A DNA stretch of 64,000 nt from Sycobia sp. Sy_11. Its lineage: Eukaryota; Arthropoda; Insecta; Hymenoptera; Epichrysomallidae. Each line of letters starts with the position of its first letter. The stretch's first letter is position 1. A program made the position numbers and the translations under genes. The notes beneath the pieces were generated by a model, which was given only the letters and a program-made list of their open reading frames with translations, did no database searches and was not told the origin of the DNA. The stretch spans positions 124,001 through 188,000 of the forward strand of contig JACCIC010000151.1 of the NCBI GenBank assembly GCA_018907035.1, written 5' to 3'. Below, one piece after another: positions 27,501-41,700 of this stretch.

Positions 27501-30500
27501 TCGCTTGAGTATACGTTCAATCCATTCTAAGTGTTGTTCGAATGTTTCTGTAACGATAATAATATTGTCTAGATATGAGAAAGCATTGGGCTCAAGCTCT
27601 GGACCAATCACGCGGTCAATTAATCGCTGGAATGAGGCACCTGCATTCGATAGACCAAACGGCATTCTTCGGAATTGGAATAATCTCATGCCAGGTATTG
27701 TAAATGCTGTGATCGGCCTAGATTCCGCTTGAAGTCGTATCTGATGGTACGCACTGCTTAAATCTATCGTTGAGATATATCTCGAATATTGAAGTTTCCT
27801 AAGGATTTTATCCATATTTGGTAGTGGATAAGCATCTGGTTTCGTGACTGCATTGACTTTCCTAAAATCTATACAAAACCGATACTTTCCATTGCTTTTG
27901 CGTACCATGACAATTGGGCTAGATCAACCACTCATGGATGGTTCGACTACTCCAGTTTCCAACATCTCTTCAGTTTGAGTATGCATCTCTTCTTGAATTT
28001 TTTTGGAAACTGGATATTGTCTTTGACGTATCGGACGAGTATTACCGATATCGATAATATGTTCTGCCCACGTCGTATATCCCAGTTCCATTTCCCCTTC
28101 GGGTGATATCCAATCAAGCAAATTTTTTAATTTTGCTTGCTCCTGACTAGATATGTCTGCAAGTCCAATAGAAGTTAAACGCGTCGACTCGCAAACAGGA
28201 TCGAACAATCTATGATCGTGGGAGCTCAATTCTCTCACCAAAGAATGTTCTAAATTTTTTGGTATTGACAGCCGTAATAGTGCTAATCGGTCCACTTCGG
28301 TTACTGTCACAGCCGCAACCTCCAGTTTGACCCGCTTCTTGGCTGCTCTAACGTACAGCGTATTGTCTGCAGGATCATGGACTGTTCCAAAAACTCGTGT
28401 GAAGTTGGCTCCGACATAACAGTCGACTTCTAAAGATGGAATTACCACTACTAACACGTCACGTATAATTCCTGCCAACTCCAACGGTAGTGTAACATGT
28501 CCCGTTACATAAAGAGGAGAATTTCCTGGAGCTCTGGCACCAACACCAGAAGCAGGGTGAAACTCTCGTCCGCAGGCTGAGGCCAGTTATAGACCAATTC
28601 TGCCCATCACTGTGCGTGACGCTCCAGTATCTTATAGGCCTCTGATACGAAAGTCTCCGACACGCACAGGAATCTACCATCGGTCTTCTTCTGGTCTAGC
28701 TGCTATCTGACCTGGATGTAATCTTGTGCTATAATCTGAGGAATATGGTCCTGCATCAGTTGTTCCTTCCGTAGTTGCAGAAGATGAGGATGCCTGCTTC
28801 GCCGCTATTTCTCGGCGAGGACGTTCAATGGGAGTCATGCTCTTGGCGCTGGATGGCTGAACTCCTATTTGCCGACGCGCCCGGCATTTCCCGAATATTT
28901 TGGACAATTGGTTGAATGATATCCCAATTCTCCATCGTTATAACACCTCAGCGATGGATCTACTTTCCTAGATATGCTGGGCGTATCCTTATCTGGTGGT
29001 CTACTGGCAGAATCACGACTAGTCACCGGAGGATGAAACTTTCTAGGTGGAGATTTCTTTCTCCACCAGTTTTGGTTTTTACGACGGCTCCTCGCTGAAG
29101 GTGGATCTCTTTTGACTTCTGTGGCTTTTGCATTGCTTACCGAAGTTATAGCTGTCCTAATATCCGTACTTAACTGTTTAAAACAGTTTTCTAGTCGGGA
29201 AATCGCCTGCACCGTCTCGTCTTTTTGAGTAATCTCTGGTGGTGACCATGGCCTAGCTTGGTCGAAGGATTTAGTAGCCACCATCTTTGGTTTCCTTTTG
29301 GTTTGGCGTACCTGGTATGCTACTTTTGGCCAGGTTACTGCCTCTGGTGGAGGTGGAGATTTATACGATTTTTCTACTACTAAGGAATCCTCCGCTTCCT
29401 TAATAGCCTCCACGATTTCGTCAAAAGTTTTGCAGTTTTTCCTGCGCACAAGACGGTGTAATTCGGGACGAAGGTTCGCATGAAGTCGATCGAATCTATC
29501 CTTCATTGAAACCCTCGGAATCAATTTATTAAGCATCTAATTAAGCGCGTAAGATATTCTTGGATCATTGCGTCCTCACCTTGAGTGCGCTCGATGGCTT
29601 CTCTTCACCAACGTTCTTGATACCGGTTGGTCATCCTGTAAAAGCGTAGAGCTGCGTTTTTCAGATGTGACCAGGATGACCATGGTTCAAGTGGTTCTAT
29701 TACCCAGTAATGGGCTGAACCTTTTAACAGCTCTGGTGCAGCCTGAAAGAGTTGCTCTTCAGTAGAGTTTGACATACTACGCAGCTCCTCAACCCGGTCT
29801 AGGAGTATTTCAATTGTTTGTGTTCCATCGCCTTTCAAGGAAACATTCCATTTTTGAACTACCTCATTTACATCGCGAGGTTTAACCACAGATGAGTCAT
29901 TAGCTATGTCAGCATGACGGCTAGTGCCTACCTTTGAGGTTCTACTATCCCTCAAGGCTTCCCCCTCCTCTCGCTGACGTCCTCGTGGAGTGTTTGCTGG
30001 GGGTGGATCGTTGAGGGTTTCTCTGTGGGAGTTCCGAATGGGTCCAGTTATGTATGGTTAATGTATCTTTAATATTTACATTACGTAAATTAGGATGCAT
30101 ATTTTACATTTGTATTTACCAATTTCTGGGTTGGTGTTCAACCTGGCTATTGATTGCAACTGTTAATGTTTGAAGCATGCGTTGCATATTATTTATTTGG
30201 CGTTGTAACGCCTCCATTGTCAATGCTTCCTATTGATCTCTGCCAGATTGAAGTAATATGATACTGGACAGGGGCTCCTGTCGTATCGTTACATTGGAAG
30301 AGGGGTTCCAATGTGTAATATCCACTTCAGTATCGTCCATATACGCCGTAGCTGGACCATGTTGTCGCCTCGAGATATCTAACCTCTCCTGGATTAGGCA
30401 TCATCCCTTATAAAATCCAGGGGGTGCCTGTCTTCCTCCTCCGTCGTTTCATCTAGGTATGGCTGTCTTCCAGTGCTTATTGCGTCTTTTATAAACGACT

Positions 30501-33061
30501 TACTGGCTGCTTCGCATTTTATATATTTAATGCTGGGATCTTCATCTACATCAGCGATTAAGTCTTCAGGCACTTAGTTATCTTTTAGCCAGTTGCTGAG
30601 CCTTTGCATTCGTATAAACCTATCTCCGTCTACACGTAGACTCAGAAGGAGGAGACTTTAATCTAATTCTTCAGTGTTTTTGCAAAAACACCTTTCGACT
30701 TTTTCGTCGGTGTTGCTTGCTACTGGTACTTGTGAGGTTGCCATGGTTCCAGCTTAGGTATTTATTTTATTCTTTTCCTTTATTCTTCTGTGGATAATTT
30801 CGCTCTTTTTACACTGTTTTGTGCTCTTGGTGCATTATAACATGCCAAGATGTGCTTATTGTTTTATTCACACTAAATCTATATGCGAATACACCAAGGA
30901 ATTAAATAATCGTAAGAGAAAGGAAAGAATATTCTTAAAATACCCTTTTCTTTCTCTGAATAAATATAAAAATTTTAATAAAAAAATTTAATAAAAAAAT
31001 TTTTCTATACAAACCCTGAGGTGTTCCTATATAACAATAATAACAAAAAATTTACAAATTAATATAAATTATTAATTATAAATTATTTTATATACTTATT
31101 TGAGCCAATCTTGGTATATTTGTTTGAGTACGGGTTGATTGCCAGTGGTAGTATATAAACAAAATTTTCTATTTTAATAAAATGAAAAAAAATTATTTTA
31201 AAAATAATAATAAAAAAAAATTTAAACAACCAAAAAAAATTTGATTAATAAATTAAAAAATTCTATTATTCTACTAGGATATATCTCAAAAATAAATTTT
31301 AAGCTTCGTTATTTGAATGAATCCCGTACTCACAACTTACAATGTAAACTATATATATGGTTTCGCGAACCCGCCTAATCTTACGCAAGTATGTGCACAT
31401 TACGCAACCCTAGCTGCTAACAAACAAATAAAAGTTTCTTTGTTTTATTCCCTTCTTCTATTTACAAAAAGATTATAACGAAATAAAACAGATTTCCCTT
31501 AAGTGATTTTTTATTTTTGGTATACAGAGTAAAAAAAATTAAAATATTAATTTTTTTATTAATTATTCCTCATCTAATAATTTATTCCTCTGCATAACAT
31601 TATTCGTATTATCTTTCAAAAAAAAATTTGGGCGCCAATTGTAACAGAGTTCTAGATAACCAAGGTACTAAATACGAACTTGGTGTATCTCTTCTAATTT
31701 ACTTAATCCTGTTACTATTAATATAGAAATTAATAATTTAAATAGTTAACGTCGCCAAGGATTGACTTACCTTGGCCGCAAGCGATGAATAAAATATTTT
31801 TTAATTTGTAAGTAATTATAATTTTATTATAAATATTATTAGTTATTAATATTTCTATATTTATCAATATTTTTATATTCTTAGTAAGAATTTATTCTTA
31901 CTGCACGGCCCTCAGTTTTACCCTTGGTAATTCATTTTATAATAATTTCGATCCAGTGACGTTCAATATTTTATTGATAATTTATTTATAAAAATACAAT
32001 TTTTATGCCAAGGGTGCCGCGGAGGCGGCAGGATCTGAAAATCACTTTAAAATATTTAAAATATTATTATATTTTAGATGAGGAAATAGGAAATTATTTG
32101 ATGGATAATTATTTTCAATAAATCAACTGTTTATAGAAAGAAAATAAGAAATAATTATTTATTATATAAAAAAAAATAATTATTTTTAATTATAAAACTT
32201 ATTATTTTTAGAATATAACTAACTTCGTTTTGTAACTAAGTGTGCACCCGCTATCTCTTGTTTACACGACTGGATCAAAGATTTATTTTTCTATATAAGT
32301 TATATAAAACTTAACAGGAATGAACAAAATATAAATTATTTTTCATTAGGAATATATCACTAACGTATATGATAGTATTCTTTGATTGAGTATGCTTGTG
32401 TGCATTAACAACGTGCGCAGTAGCGCCATTTCACACAAGCTATTCAATATAGGTCAGCTTGCGTATATGTGGCTCCCGCTCGAACCAACGCTTACATACA
32501 AAAGTACACGCAATTCGAAGTCTGACCGTTATTAAATATAGAACTAAATTCCAAACGTAATGAATCAAGAATTCTATCACCGTAGCTAGTTGTTCATTTA
32601 ACAACTAGCCGGTTTATACAATTAGGTTTCACGTTTGATCAAACGAAAAATATAAATGACAACTTACTTCTAAATAAAATCAAACGCGATGCGGGCCCGT
32701 TGATCTTCCGTTACTGTCAGAGACGATTTCGTCTTTAGCTATTTTTTAATCGAAAAGAAAATGATGAGATCACTTTACGATCACTACAATCAGCCAACAG
32801 TAAAAATCTCTAATCTCACACAACAATTAACAAAATTTATTCTTAATGCGAAAGAGAAACAAGAAGAAAACAACAATAGAATTTCATAAGGGCGAAAACT
32901 AATTAGAAATCTATCCGTTTCTTTTCATAGTTCGAACGACACTCTCTATATCTTTCCCCCACTCCCTCATATTTTATGAAGTTTGAGGGAGACTATAACC
33001 TATCTTCTGTCTCTCTCTACTTCGCGAACGAACACGACCAATGTATATATCAGTGATCGTT

Positions 33062-33121
<60 letters not shown>

Positions 33122-36100
33122 ATTTTAAAACTCAAATAATTTTATATTATTTCAGACCTATCATTGTTGTACTACTCATGTCTATGGTTAATGAAAAACA
33201 GCCCTTTCTTCTAAGATGTGCCGTTCTTTATTGTTTTCAATGCTTTCTTTATAAAAATAGTACGAAACAAATGAAGTTAGTAGAGACTTTGTTACCACAA
33301 GGGAATGAAAGTTCAACAGTAACTACAGGTTAAATCTTTATTTTTATATTTATTATTATATTATTACATTATTTTTATATTATTAATATAGTTTTCTATT
33401 ATACATATTAATAATTTGTTAGTTTTAAAAATTGATGTCCAGTAACTACCCAAAGAACTGTATGTTTTTGTTCGATTGTAGACTCCAAATTATATATACG
33501 TCAGCTTTTCGTGACCTTCTAAATCACAATTTGATAGAGTACATTTTTGATTTATAGTTATGATTGTGATCCTTTTTAATTCTGATGTGATAATTTTTAA
33601 CTAATATTTTTTACAAAAAACTACAAAGGATTAATTAAGACACAAATTTCGGTTATAACGTTTAAGAGTTAACTTAAAAGGTTATAAAATTTATGAAGTC
33701 CAAAAAAATTCAGTTTTTTTATTTTCCATTTCTATAGCAACTTGCATAATGAAAAAGCATGTACATGTCTTTTAATCTTTTAATTAGATAGTTGGTCCAT
33801 GAAAGTTTTTCGTCATACTAGTGGAGATTAAGTGAAACTAACAGTTGTTAGTGTACTATTGACAAACAATCGGTTACACATTTTTTTGTTTAATTTTTTC
33901 AGGTTGCTTAAAATATTGTTTAAACAAAGTATTCAAAACTAGAGTTTTGTAGAATCTGAGAGCGGCAATTGATTCGGTAGCAAACATTACGTGGAAAACG
34001 TTTAGAGTAACAAGTAAAAATTATTTATTGGTAAAATTTAAATATATAAATTAGCATATAGTACCCTGGCTTTTCTCATTGATGAACAAAGTTGGTTACT
34101 GAAAAAAAATTAATCGATACAGATGATCCGGATAAGTATTAATTTTATCCTTAGGTTACATGAAAAAATATTTTTTTGAATTTTGATTTACAGCCTACGG
34201 TTTCCAGCAATAACTAGAGAATTTTTTTGCTTGAATTTATAATCTCGAAACTAATATAGAATAGTATCGAATTTAGTATTTTATACAGAAGCCTATTCTG
34301 TTTTAACATAGACTCGGATCCACATATTCCATTGGCCATACTACTTTTTCGGATCTTTTGGGAATGAAACGTGTGTTATCGAAATTCGTTTCGAAACTGC
34401 TTCATTTTGATCAGAAGAACCGTCTCATGAACATAGCTCAGGACATGTTGATTGAAGTCAATAATGATCCTGATTTTCTCATAGGGGTTATAACTAGTGA
34501 TGAATCGTGGGTATATAGATACAACGTCGAAACTAAAGCCCAATCGTCCGAATGGAAGAGCCCAGAAGAATTAGATGGAAGAAAGCATGCCAAGTTCCAT
34601 TAAATATCCAAGTTTAGCTCACTGTCTTTTTTTATTACCGTGGCGTAGTGCATCAGGAATTATTACTACAATGTCGTACGGTCAATAAGGAGTACTAGCT
34701 TGATGTTATGCGCTGTTTGTCAGAAACGATACGCAAAAAACGGCCGGAACATTGGACAAACAATTTGTGGCTTTTGCATCACGATAATGTACCTGCTCAT
34801 TCGTCGTTGCTTGCGAGAGATTTTTTGATCAAAGCCAAGACCACAGTCATAACTCAGCATCTATTTCACCAAATTTGGGACCTAGTGATTTTTCTCTTTT
34901 CCGAAAACTGAAAAGACGAGTTAGTCACCAAACTATTTTAAACCGTCTGCAGAATGCTAGATACGAAAAAACTTGATGTTTGGGTGCCTTATGATTTGAC
35001 GCAAAAAAACCTTCTGGACCGAATCAACGCCTGCGATGTGCTGCTGAAACAGAACGAACACGAGCCATTTTTGAAGCAGAAGATGACTGGTGACAAAAAA
35101 TATATCACATACGATAATATCAAGCGAAAACGATCGTGGATCAAGTCGGGTGGACCGTCTCGAACAGTTACCAAGCCGGGATTGACGGCCAGGAAGATTT
35201 TGCTGTGTCTTTGATGGGATTGGAAGGGTATCATCCACTATGAGCTGCTCCCATATGGCCAGACGCGTAATTATACAATCTACTGTGATCAACTGAACCA
35301 CTTGAAGCAGGCTGCGACGGCCTACCTGTAATCTTAAATCCGAAAACTACGTTAGAGGGGATACACTTCGTGCGGCAAGAGAGAGCCGTGTCAAGTGTAT
35401 TAGGCCGGCGAGCGCTATCCCCCTCTAATACATGCCGTACGCACACTACCATACTCTCTTGTTGAATGACACACGCCAGCAGCGAATACTGCGGTAGGGG
35501 AACGCGCAAGCCTTATACTGTCGCACGCATTCCAGTATATACAACGGCTGTTTATGCAACGAATATAATTTATACCTCGAATAAAATCTACCTGATACGG
35601 TTCATTTCCCCGCGTGGAAAATAGCACGGGGTATCCGTGCGGAAACTAGAGCCGGATTAATTAAATTTCACAGAAACTAGCGTGCGATTAAATAAATTGT
35701 ATTATTATGAGTTTATACATCTAGTTTATTAAGTTTTATACTAAGTATATTAAGTAATTATTTTGTTTAATTTTTTTGTTACGGAACCGTGACTATTTGG
35801 ATTATTTTTTTGAATAAATTTATTTTTATATTTTTCTAAACAAAATATACTGTGTTGTAAAATTATTTTCCCGATCCGCCGTCCAATTCCGAATATACTT
35901 CCCCCCTCTCAAATTACCCTGGAATAATACCGTGTAAGCGATCCCGAGGGGGATAGAAACGTTACATGGCACCCGAATAGGCACTAGTTTAATAAATCCG
36001 TAAAATTAATATTTCCTTAAATTTCTCATTTCTGTAATAACGGAATAATTTGTATAAACGGAAATTTTAAAATTATTATACAAAAACCGCATTTTTTCGA

Positions 36101-38728
36101 TTTGTGTGAAAAGAGCCTAGTGGCGTGTTGAGCGACTAGGTGTTAAGGCGTGTTGAGCCGAAACACGAAGTAACACATATCGAAATTGCAATAAAATTAA
36201 CCGTTTTGACAATAGAAAACTGAATTAATAGTTTTCTTGTAGAAAAAACAAAAAGAAATTATTTTTTCCAATACAGAAAAATTAAAATTATTGCACAGTA
36301 TATTTTTTTTGTTTTGTCCTTTCTAAATAAAATTTAAATCCTGCCAAAATGGTAAAACCCAGAGTATGCTGGATTTATAAATTATCAAAAGAACAAATAG
36401 AAAACGAACACGCAAAAAATAATTTGCCAGTAGACGGCACAAAAGCGAAAAAGTCTTCAATGAAGATCTCAACCGCACGCAAGATTTAGCAGAAATCGAA
36501 GAAGAATTCCGACAACTTCGTATACAGCTTCTGAATCAACACGCTGCTGTTTCGACTTCCAGTCCTGTCATCGCACGTCCTGCATTGAACACACCTTAGG
36601 GGACTCCGCCTCTACTCTTTATGTACACCAATCAACTGCTGTGCAAGAAAACGCCAAAGTGATGGACCAAATGAGAAAGTAGAATTACCATTTTAATGGT
36701 AAAAACTTACATTCTTTTCTCGACATATACCCTGGAAGTGGAATATTCCTGTAAAAATAAAATCAGAATTAGTAACTTCTTCAGAATACCCGGATAACCT
36801 GTAGATATTATTTTCGGCATGGCCGAAATAACGAAAATTGGCCACAGAATTCTATTCAATGTAAGAAGTCCAGCGGTACAGGAACGACGGCGAGCGAATA
36901 GACGGCTACGTCAACGCGCAGAAAGAAGGGTCATCGCCAGGCCGGAGGATGAAGGCATCTACAGCGTCACTGAGTCTGATCTAAGCGAATAAACCTGTAA
37001 GAGAAAAAATAATTAGCGTCTGATTTTTTTTAATCTAAAAAAAAGAAAGAAAAGAAAAAAAAAGAAAAAAAACCAAAGAAAGAATAATGAATAAATCTTT
37101 TTTTTATTTTTTTTTTATTTTTTTTGTTTTTTATATTTATTCAACTATTTTTGTTATTTTTTTCTTTTTTCCTCTTGATTTATTCGATCTGAAAATGTTA
37201 TATTAAATAAAACTAAAAGATATATATATTCATACCGACACCTGTAAACCGATACCAAATAAACGATACATATTAAATGTCAATGCCCTCCAAGGGAAAA
37301 TGGAAAATTAACCCCCGGAAGGTTAAATTTAAATTAAAATTAAATTAAAATTATAATTACCGAAATTAATTTTCAGTCCTATTTATGTGGTCATACGGAA
37401 CCCATTACAATTCGAAATGTTCCGCAAACAAGTTACTCGGGCGCAGCGCGACCTGCTCGCCGAGCAGGAACTTAATAATTTGCTACGCATACCTGTACGA
37501 CCGCGCCTGGTTGTACCTTCAGCACGGTCGCCTCGTCGACAACTAGAGGGCCAACGTTTACCACCGATGATCGAAGTCGATCTGAAACCTACGGCTCTTC
37601 CAACATCGCCGCAGACCGACGAGGCGGACATACCTACAGGCGCCGACGAGCAGCCCGCGCTGCCCACTGATACTCGAGTAACAGATCCACCTCAACCAGC
37701 ACCACCATTATTACCACGGACCGGCGACGAAAACCGCTTGGGGATGCCTTCGGTGCCTGCGCCGGAATACAAGCCGCACGGCTTGATACCGACGGATGAC
37801 TCGCGCCCATGGCGAGCTTTTAATTATGACAACGAAGCAACTTTGTTTTTCTGTCTGGGGGTCGTGCAGGGGGTCTGGGGGTCGTGCATTGCGAATGGAT
37901 TGGGAACCGGCGGTTCCACATGCGGATTAATCCGCAAACTGGACATGTCCGGTGCATAACATGTTCAGAGAAAAAACAGTGTATGTATCCGCATTTTGTT
38001 ATATATACACATATTTATATTTATACACATTTTTATACTCTATATAAACTATATTTTTATACACACACGCTCCGCGCTCCCGAAAAAGAGGGAGATGCGA
38101 CGGCCAAACACATGGCCGTGTAAATGCATCGCGCTACACTACACAAATATACCGTGCACAACCGAAAGAAATTAAATAATAATAATTTATTTCTTTCCGT
38201 AGTATAAACTCGCAATATGATTAAAATTATAAGTTAAATCGCGATTAAATATAAAGTCAAAGTGATAGAATACATGAAAATGTAAAAAAACCGAAATTAA
38301 ATTAATATCTTCTAACGCGATAAACATACCGAAAGCGGGCAAAAGTTACGATGACTACTGTAGAAGGTAGTCGACGCGACCGCCGAAAACCGAAGCGTAG
38401 AGAGAGAACGCAATACATAGTCTCTCTCTCGCTGTCTACCAGTAATCTTAAATCCGAAAACTACGTTAGAGGGGATACACTTCGCGCGGCGAGAGAGAGC
38501 TGTGTCAAGTGTATTAGGCCGGCGGTCGCTACCCCCCTCTAATACATGCCGCACGCACACTACCGTGCTCTCTCGTTGAAAGATATGCGCCAGCAGCGAA
38601 TACTGCAGTAGGGGAACGTGCAAGCCTTATACTGGCGCGCGTATTCCAGCATATATAACGGGTGTTCTAAAACGAATTCACCCGCTGTATTTAATTAATA
38701 TAATTAATTAAAATATTATTGACATCGA

Positions 38729-38773
<45 letters not shown>

Positions 38774-41700
38774 GTTTTTTTTTTTTTTTATTAGGCATAG
38801 GCAGAGCAAGCTTTGCACTAGTGGCCTTTCGAAACCAGTATACCGCCGGAACTATCCGGGAATATTACTTCGGCGGGGCTGTTAGTTAGCCTATACGGCT
38901 CCTCTTCTTATGACACTATCCTATATACCCCATCCACACAAGTGATCAGGGGTTCGGTGTTCGTCCTCTGCATCTTAAAATAGAATCAGCTAGCCTGGTT
39001 CATCATGGGCCATTCGCCTAATTCTATCGGTATTTCTAAGTTTGGTCATCACCTCTTTTGCGAAACTGGCTACTGCCTTTCAGAATATTCCAGCATTATT
39101 GATAGGATGCTCTCTGGTCTTATTGGCTTATTGATGATGTTCATCAAGTGCTCACGTTCTGTTCTAAAACAAGGGCAGCTCACTAATATATGCTCGGCAT
39201 CCTCGACCAATGTCGGACAGATGGGACAGAAATCATTATTACCCAGGTGAAAACGGTGGAAATAGAACCTAAAACAACCATGTCCAGTTAGCAACTAGGT
39301 TAGGTGGAAATCAAGTTCCCCGTGTTTCCTGTTGATCCATCTGTGTATGTCTGGAAGGATACGATAAGTCCATCGGCCTTTGCTAGAATCGTTCCATCGT
39401 TTTTGCCATATTTCTATAGAACGATGACGTTCCACGTTTTTAGCACCTTGTAGAGAATCAACTGCGGCCTTACATATGTTGTACAGCCTAGCCAGTTCAT
39501 CTGCAGCTAAATCGAAAGGAAGGATTCCGGCAAGTACCTCAGCAGTGTCCGTGGACACTGTCCTGTAACCACTAAGAATACGTATACAGGAGCGGCGACG
39601 GGTCGCATTGGCCAGCTCACAATACGATTTAATTCCACGTGCATGATGCCAGATTAACGCTGCATACATGCTGACAGAATTAACAACATAAGCTAATAGC
39701 TTCCTCTGGGGTGGGCGTGGGCCACCAATGTTAGGCATGAGCCGACACAAGGTAGCTGAAACTCGTTGCACTTTTTCGCCAGATATCTTTAGATGCTCTT
39801 TGAAGTTTAACCTGGCATCAAGCTGTACACCTAAGTATCGTAAAGATGGCGCAGAACTAATGCGGCAGCTACCAACTTTAAGAGTAATACTATCTACCCT
39901 CTTACGACTGCTGACAAGAACTACTTCTGTCTTGTGCTCCGATAATTGTAGGCCAGCCGATTTAATCCATCTATTGATGTTGCTGATTGCCTCATTGGCA
40001 TTTTCAGTGAGTTCATCAAGGGTCTTAGCCGTCACTACTAGAGCGATATCGTCGGCTTACCCTACTGTTATTGAACCAGGCGGTTGTGCTCAACACGCCA
40101 TCATACATAATATTCTACAATATAAGTCCCATAACCGATCCCTGGGGGACTCCCGCAGTAACCTTATGCGATACAATGCCTTCATCCGTTCGGTATACCA
40201 TTATCCTATTCTCAAAGTAGCTGGCCACGACATTCTGCAGATAACCAGGTACTCCGAACTCTTTAAGAGAATTCATAATAGAAGACCAGTGCGCTGAATT
40301 AAAGGCATTCTTGACATCTAGAGCGACAATGGCACAATACTGTTTAGTGCCACCTTTCCATCTTTTACCACTGATTGCATTTCTTTCGGTACACACTATC
40401 AGTTTAATAGCATCGACTTTTGATTTTGATTTCCGAAATCCAAATTGGCGTGAGGATAAGCCGTGCAATCCTTCGGTGAATGCTTCCAGTCGGCTACATA
40501 TTATTTTTTCTAATATTTTACCTACCGTATCGAGCATGCACAATGGTCCGTATTGACGGATCATCAAGTGATTTATTGCCGATAGGTAACAGGACTAATC
40601 TTTGAGTTTTCCAGCAATCAGGAAATATACCCTCAAGAAGACAAGCATGGATGGATTCTTCTGTATCGCCCTAACTTAACTGCAGCATTAGAGATACCAT
40701 CAGGGCCAGGGTCAGCATTCTCTCTAATCTTAGCGTAAGCATTATGTAGCTCCATTTCTGTTATAGGAGGTATATTGTCCCAGTGTTGCGTGCGCAGTAC
40801 AGTCCCATGGGTGTCATTGGGAAAGAGAGCGGAAACAATCCTATCAATCAATACCATGCTAGTGGGTTGTATTGGTGCCCTACTCAATCGTGCCATGACT
40901 GTTTTGTATGGTCGTCCCCATAAGTCATTCTTGGCCTCTGCACACAGTTCAAGCCAGCATCGACGCTTGCTTGCCTTAATGGCCTTGACACGCGCTCTTT
41001 GTGCTTCTTTAAATAAACTATTAAACGTATCACTATGGGTCCGGGCTCTTTGGTCAAGTCTATGTGCGCGATGACATTGTTTGCGCAATTCTGCAATTTC
41101 ATTTGTCCACCAGTAGACAGATTGACGATGTTGAAATCCGCTCTTTGTCCTAGTCATCGATGCATCGCATGCTTCAGAGATATGCTTCATGAGTGCATTT
41201 GCCAGATGGCCTGGTGCACCATATTCTAAACGCTCTTCTGATATTATAGTGGCGAACACTTCACAGTCTAGCGATCTGATGCTCCATTTCCGTGTGGGCA
41301 TCCACTCATTGCACTTGGTCTTTACTTTCTTCTCTGCAATCTCGTAGAAGATCGCCCTGTGATCACTGTGGGTATGAAGGTCGCTTACTCTCCAATTAAG
41401 GATGCGCTGAATCAGGTCATCACTGGCGATTGTTACATCAATGACTGATTGTTTATCTCCCCTAATGAAAGTGGATTCAAATCCTTTATTAACCAAGTGG
41501 AGTTAAAGAAAATTAAGGCCATCAAGCAGCATACTACCTCTGTTATTTGTTGAAGCACTTCTCCAGGCTGCGGACCACACGTTAAAATCGCCAGCGATTA
41601 ATAATGGTTTCTTGTCCATGGCTTCATCAACTAATTTGGCTACAAGGATTTCAAACTACTTCTCCGCCAAGCTTGGAGGAGCATATACACTAAAGACGTA

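Larger units (their letters stand above)
25330..32100 (-). mobile_element. Gypsy-B LTR retrotransposon, minus strand, decayed
   Basis: Order on the minus strand: LTR (right side, from 31640), primer-binding site, gag, protease, RT, RNase H, integrase, partial LTR (25330-25455). The LTR parts share a 120-bp block containing CAATTTTTATGCCAAGGGT and GCGGAGGCGGCAGGATCTG. Gag-PR-RT-RH-IN order defines the Gypsy superfamily. Frameshifts and stops run throughout. The right LTR boundary is approximate. Confidence 0.85.
16621..33155 (+). other. p115 intron 5, 16.5 kb, TE-filled
   Basis: Donor GTATAT, acceptor TTATTTCAG. Contains an inverted mariner copy, Gypsy-A with a piggyBac-like insertion, a PLE fragment and Gypsy-B. 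No host coding sequence was seen. Confidence 0.85.
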
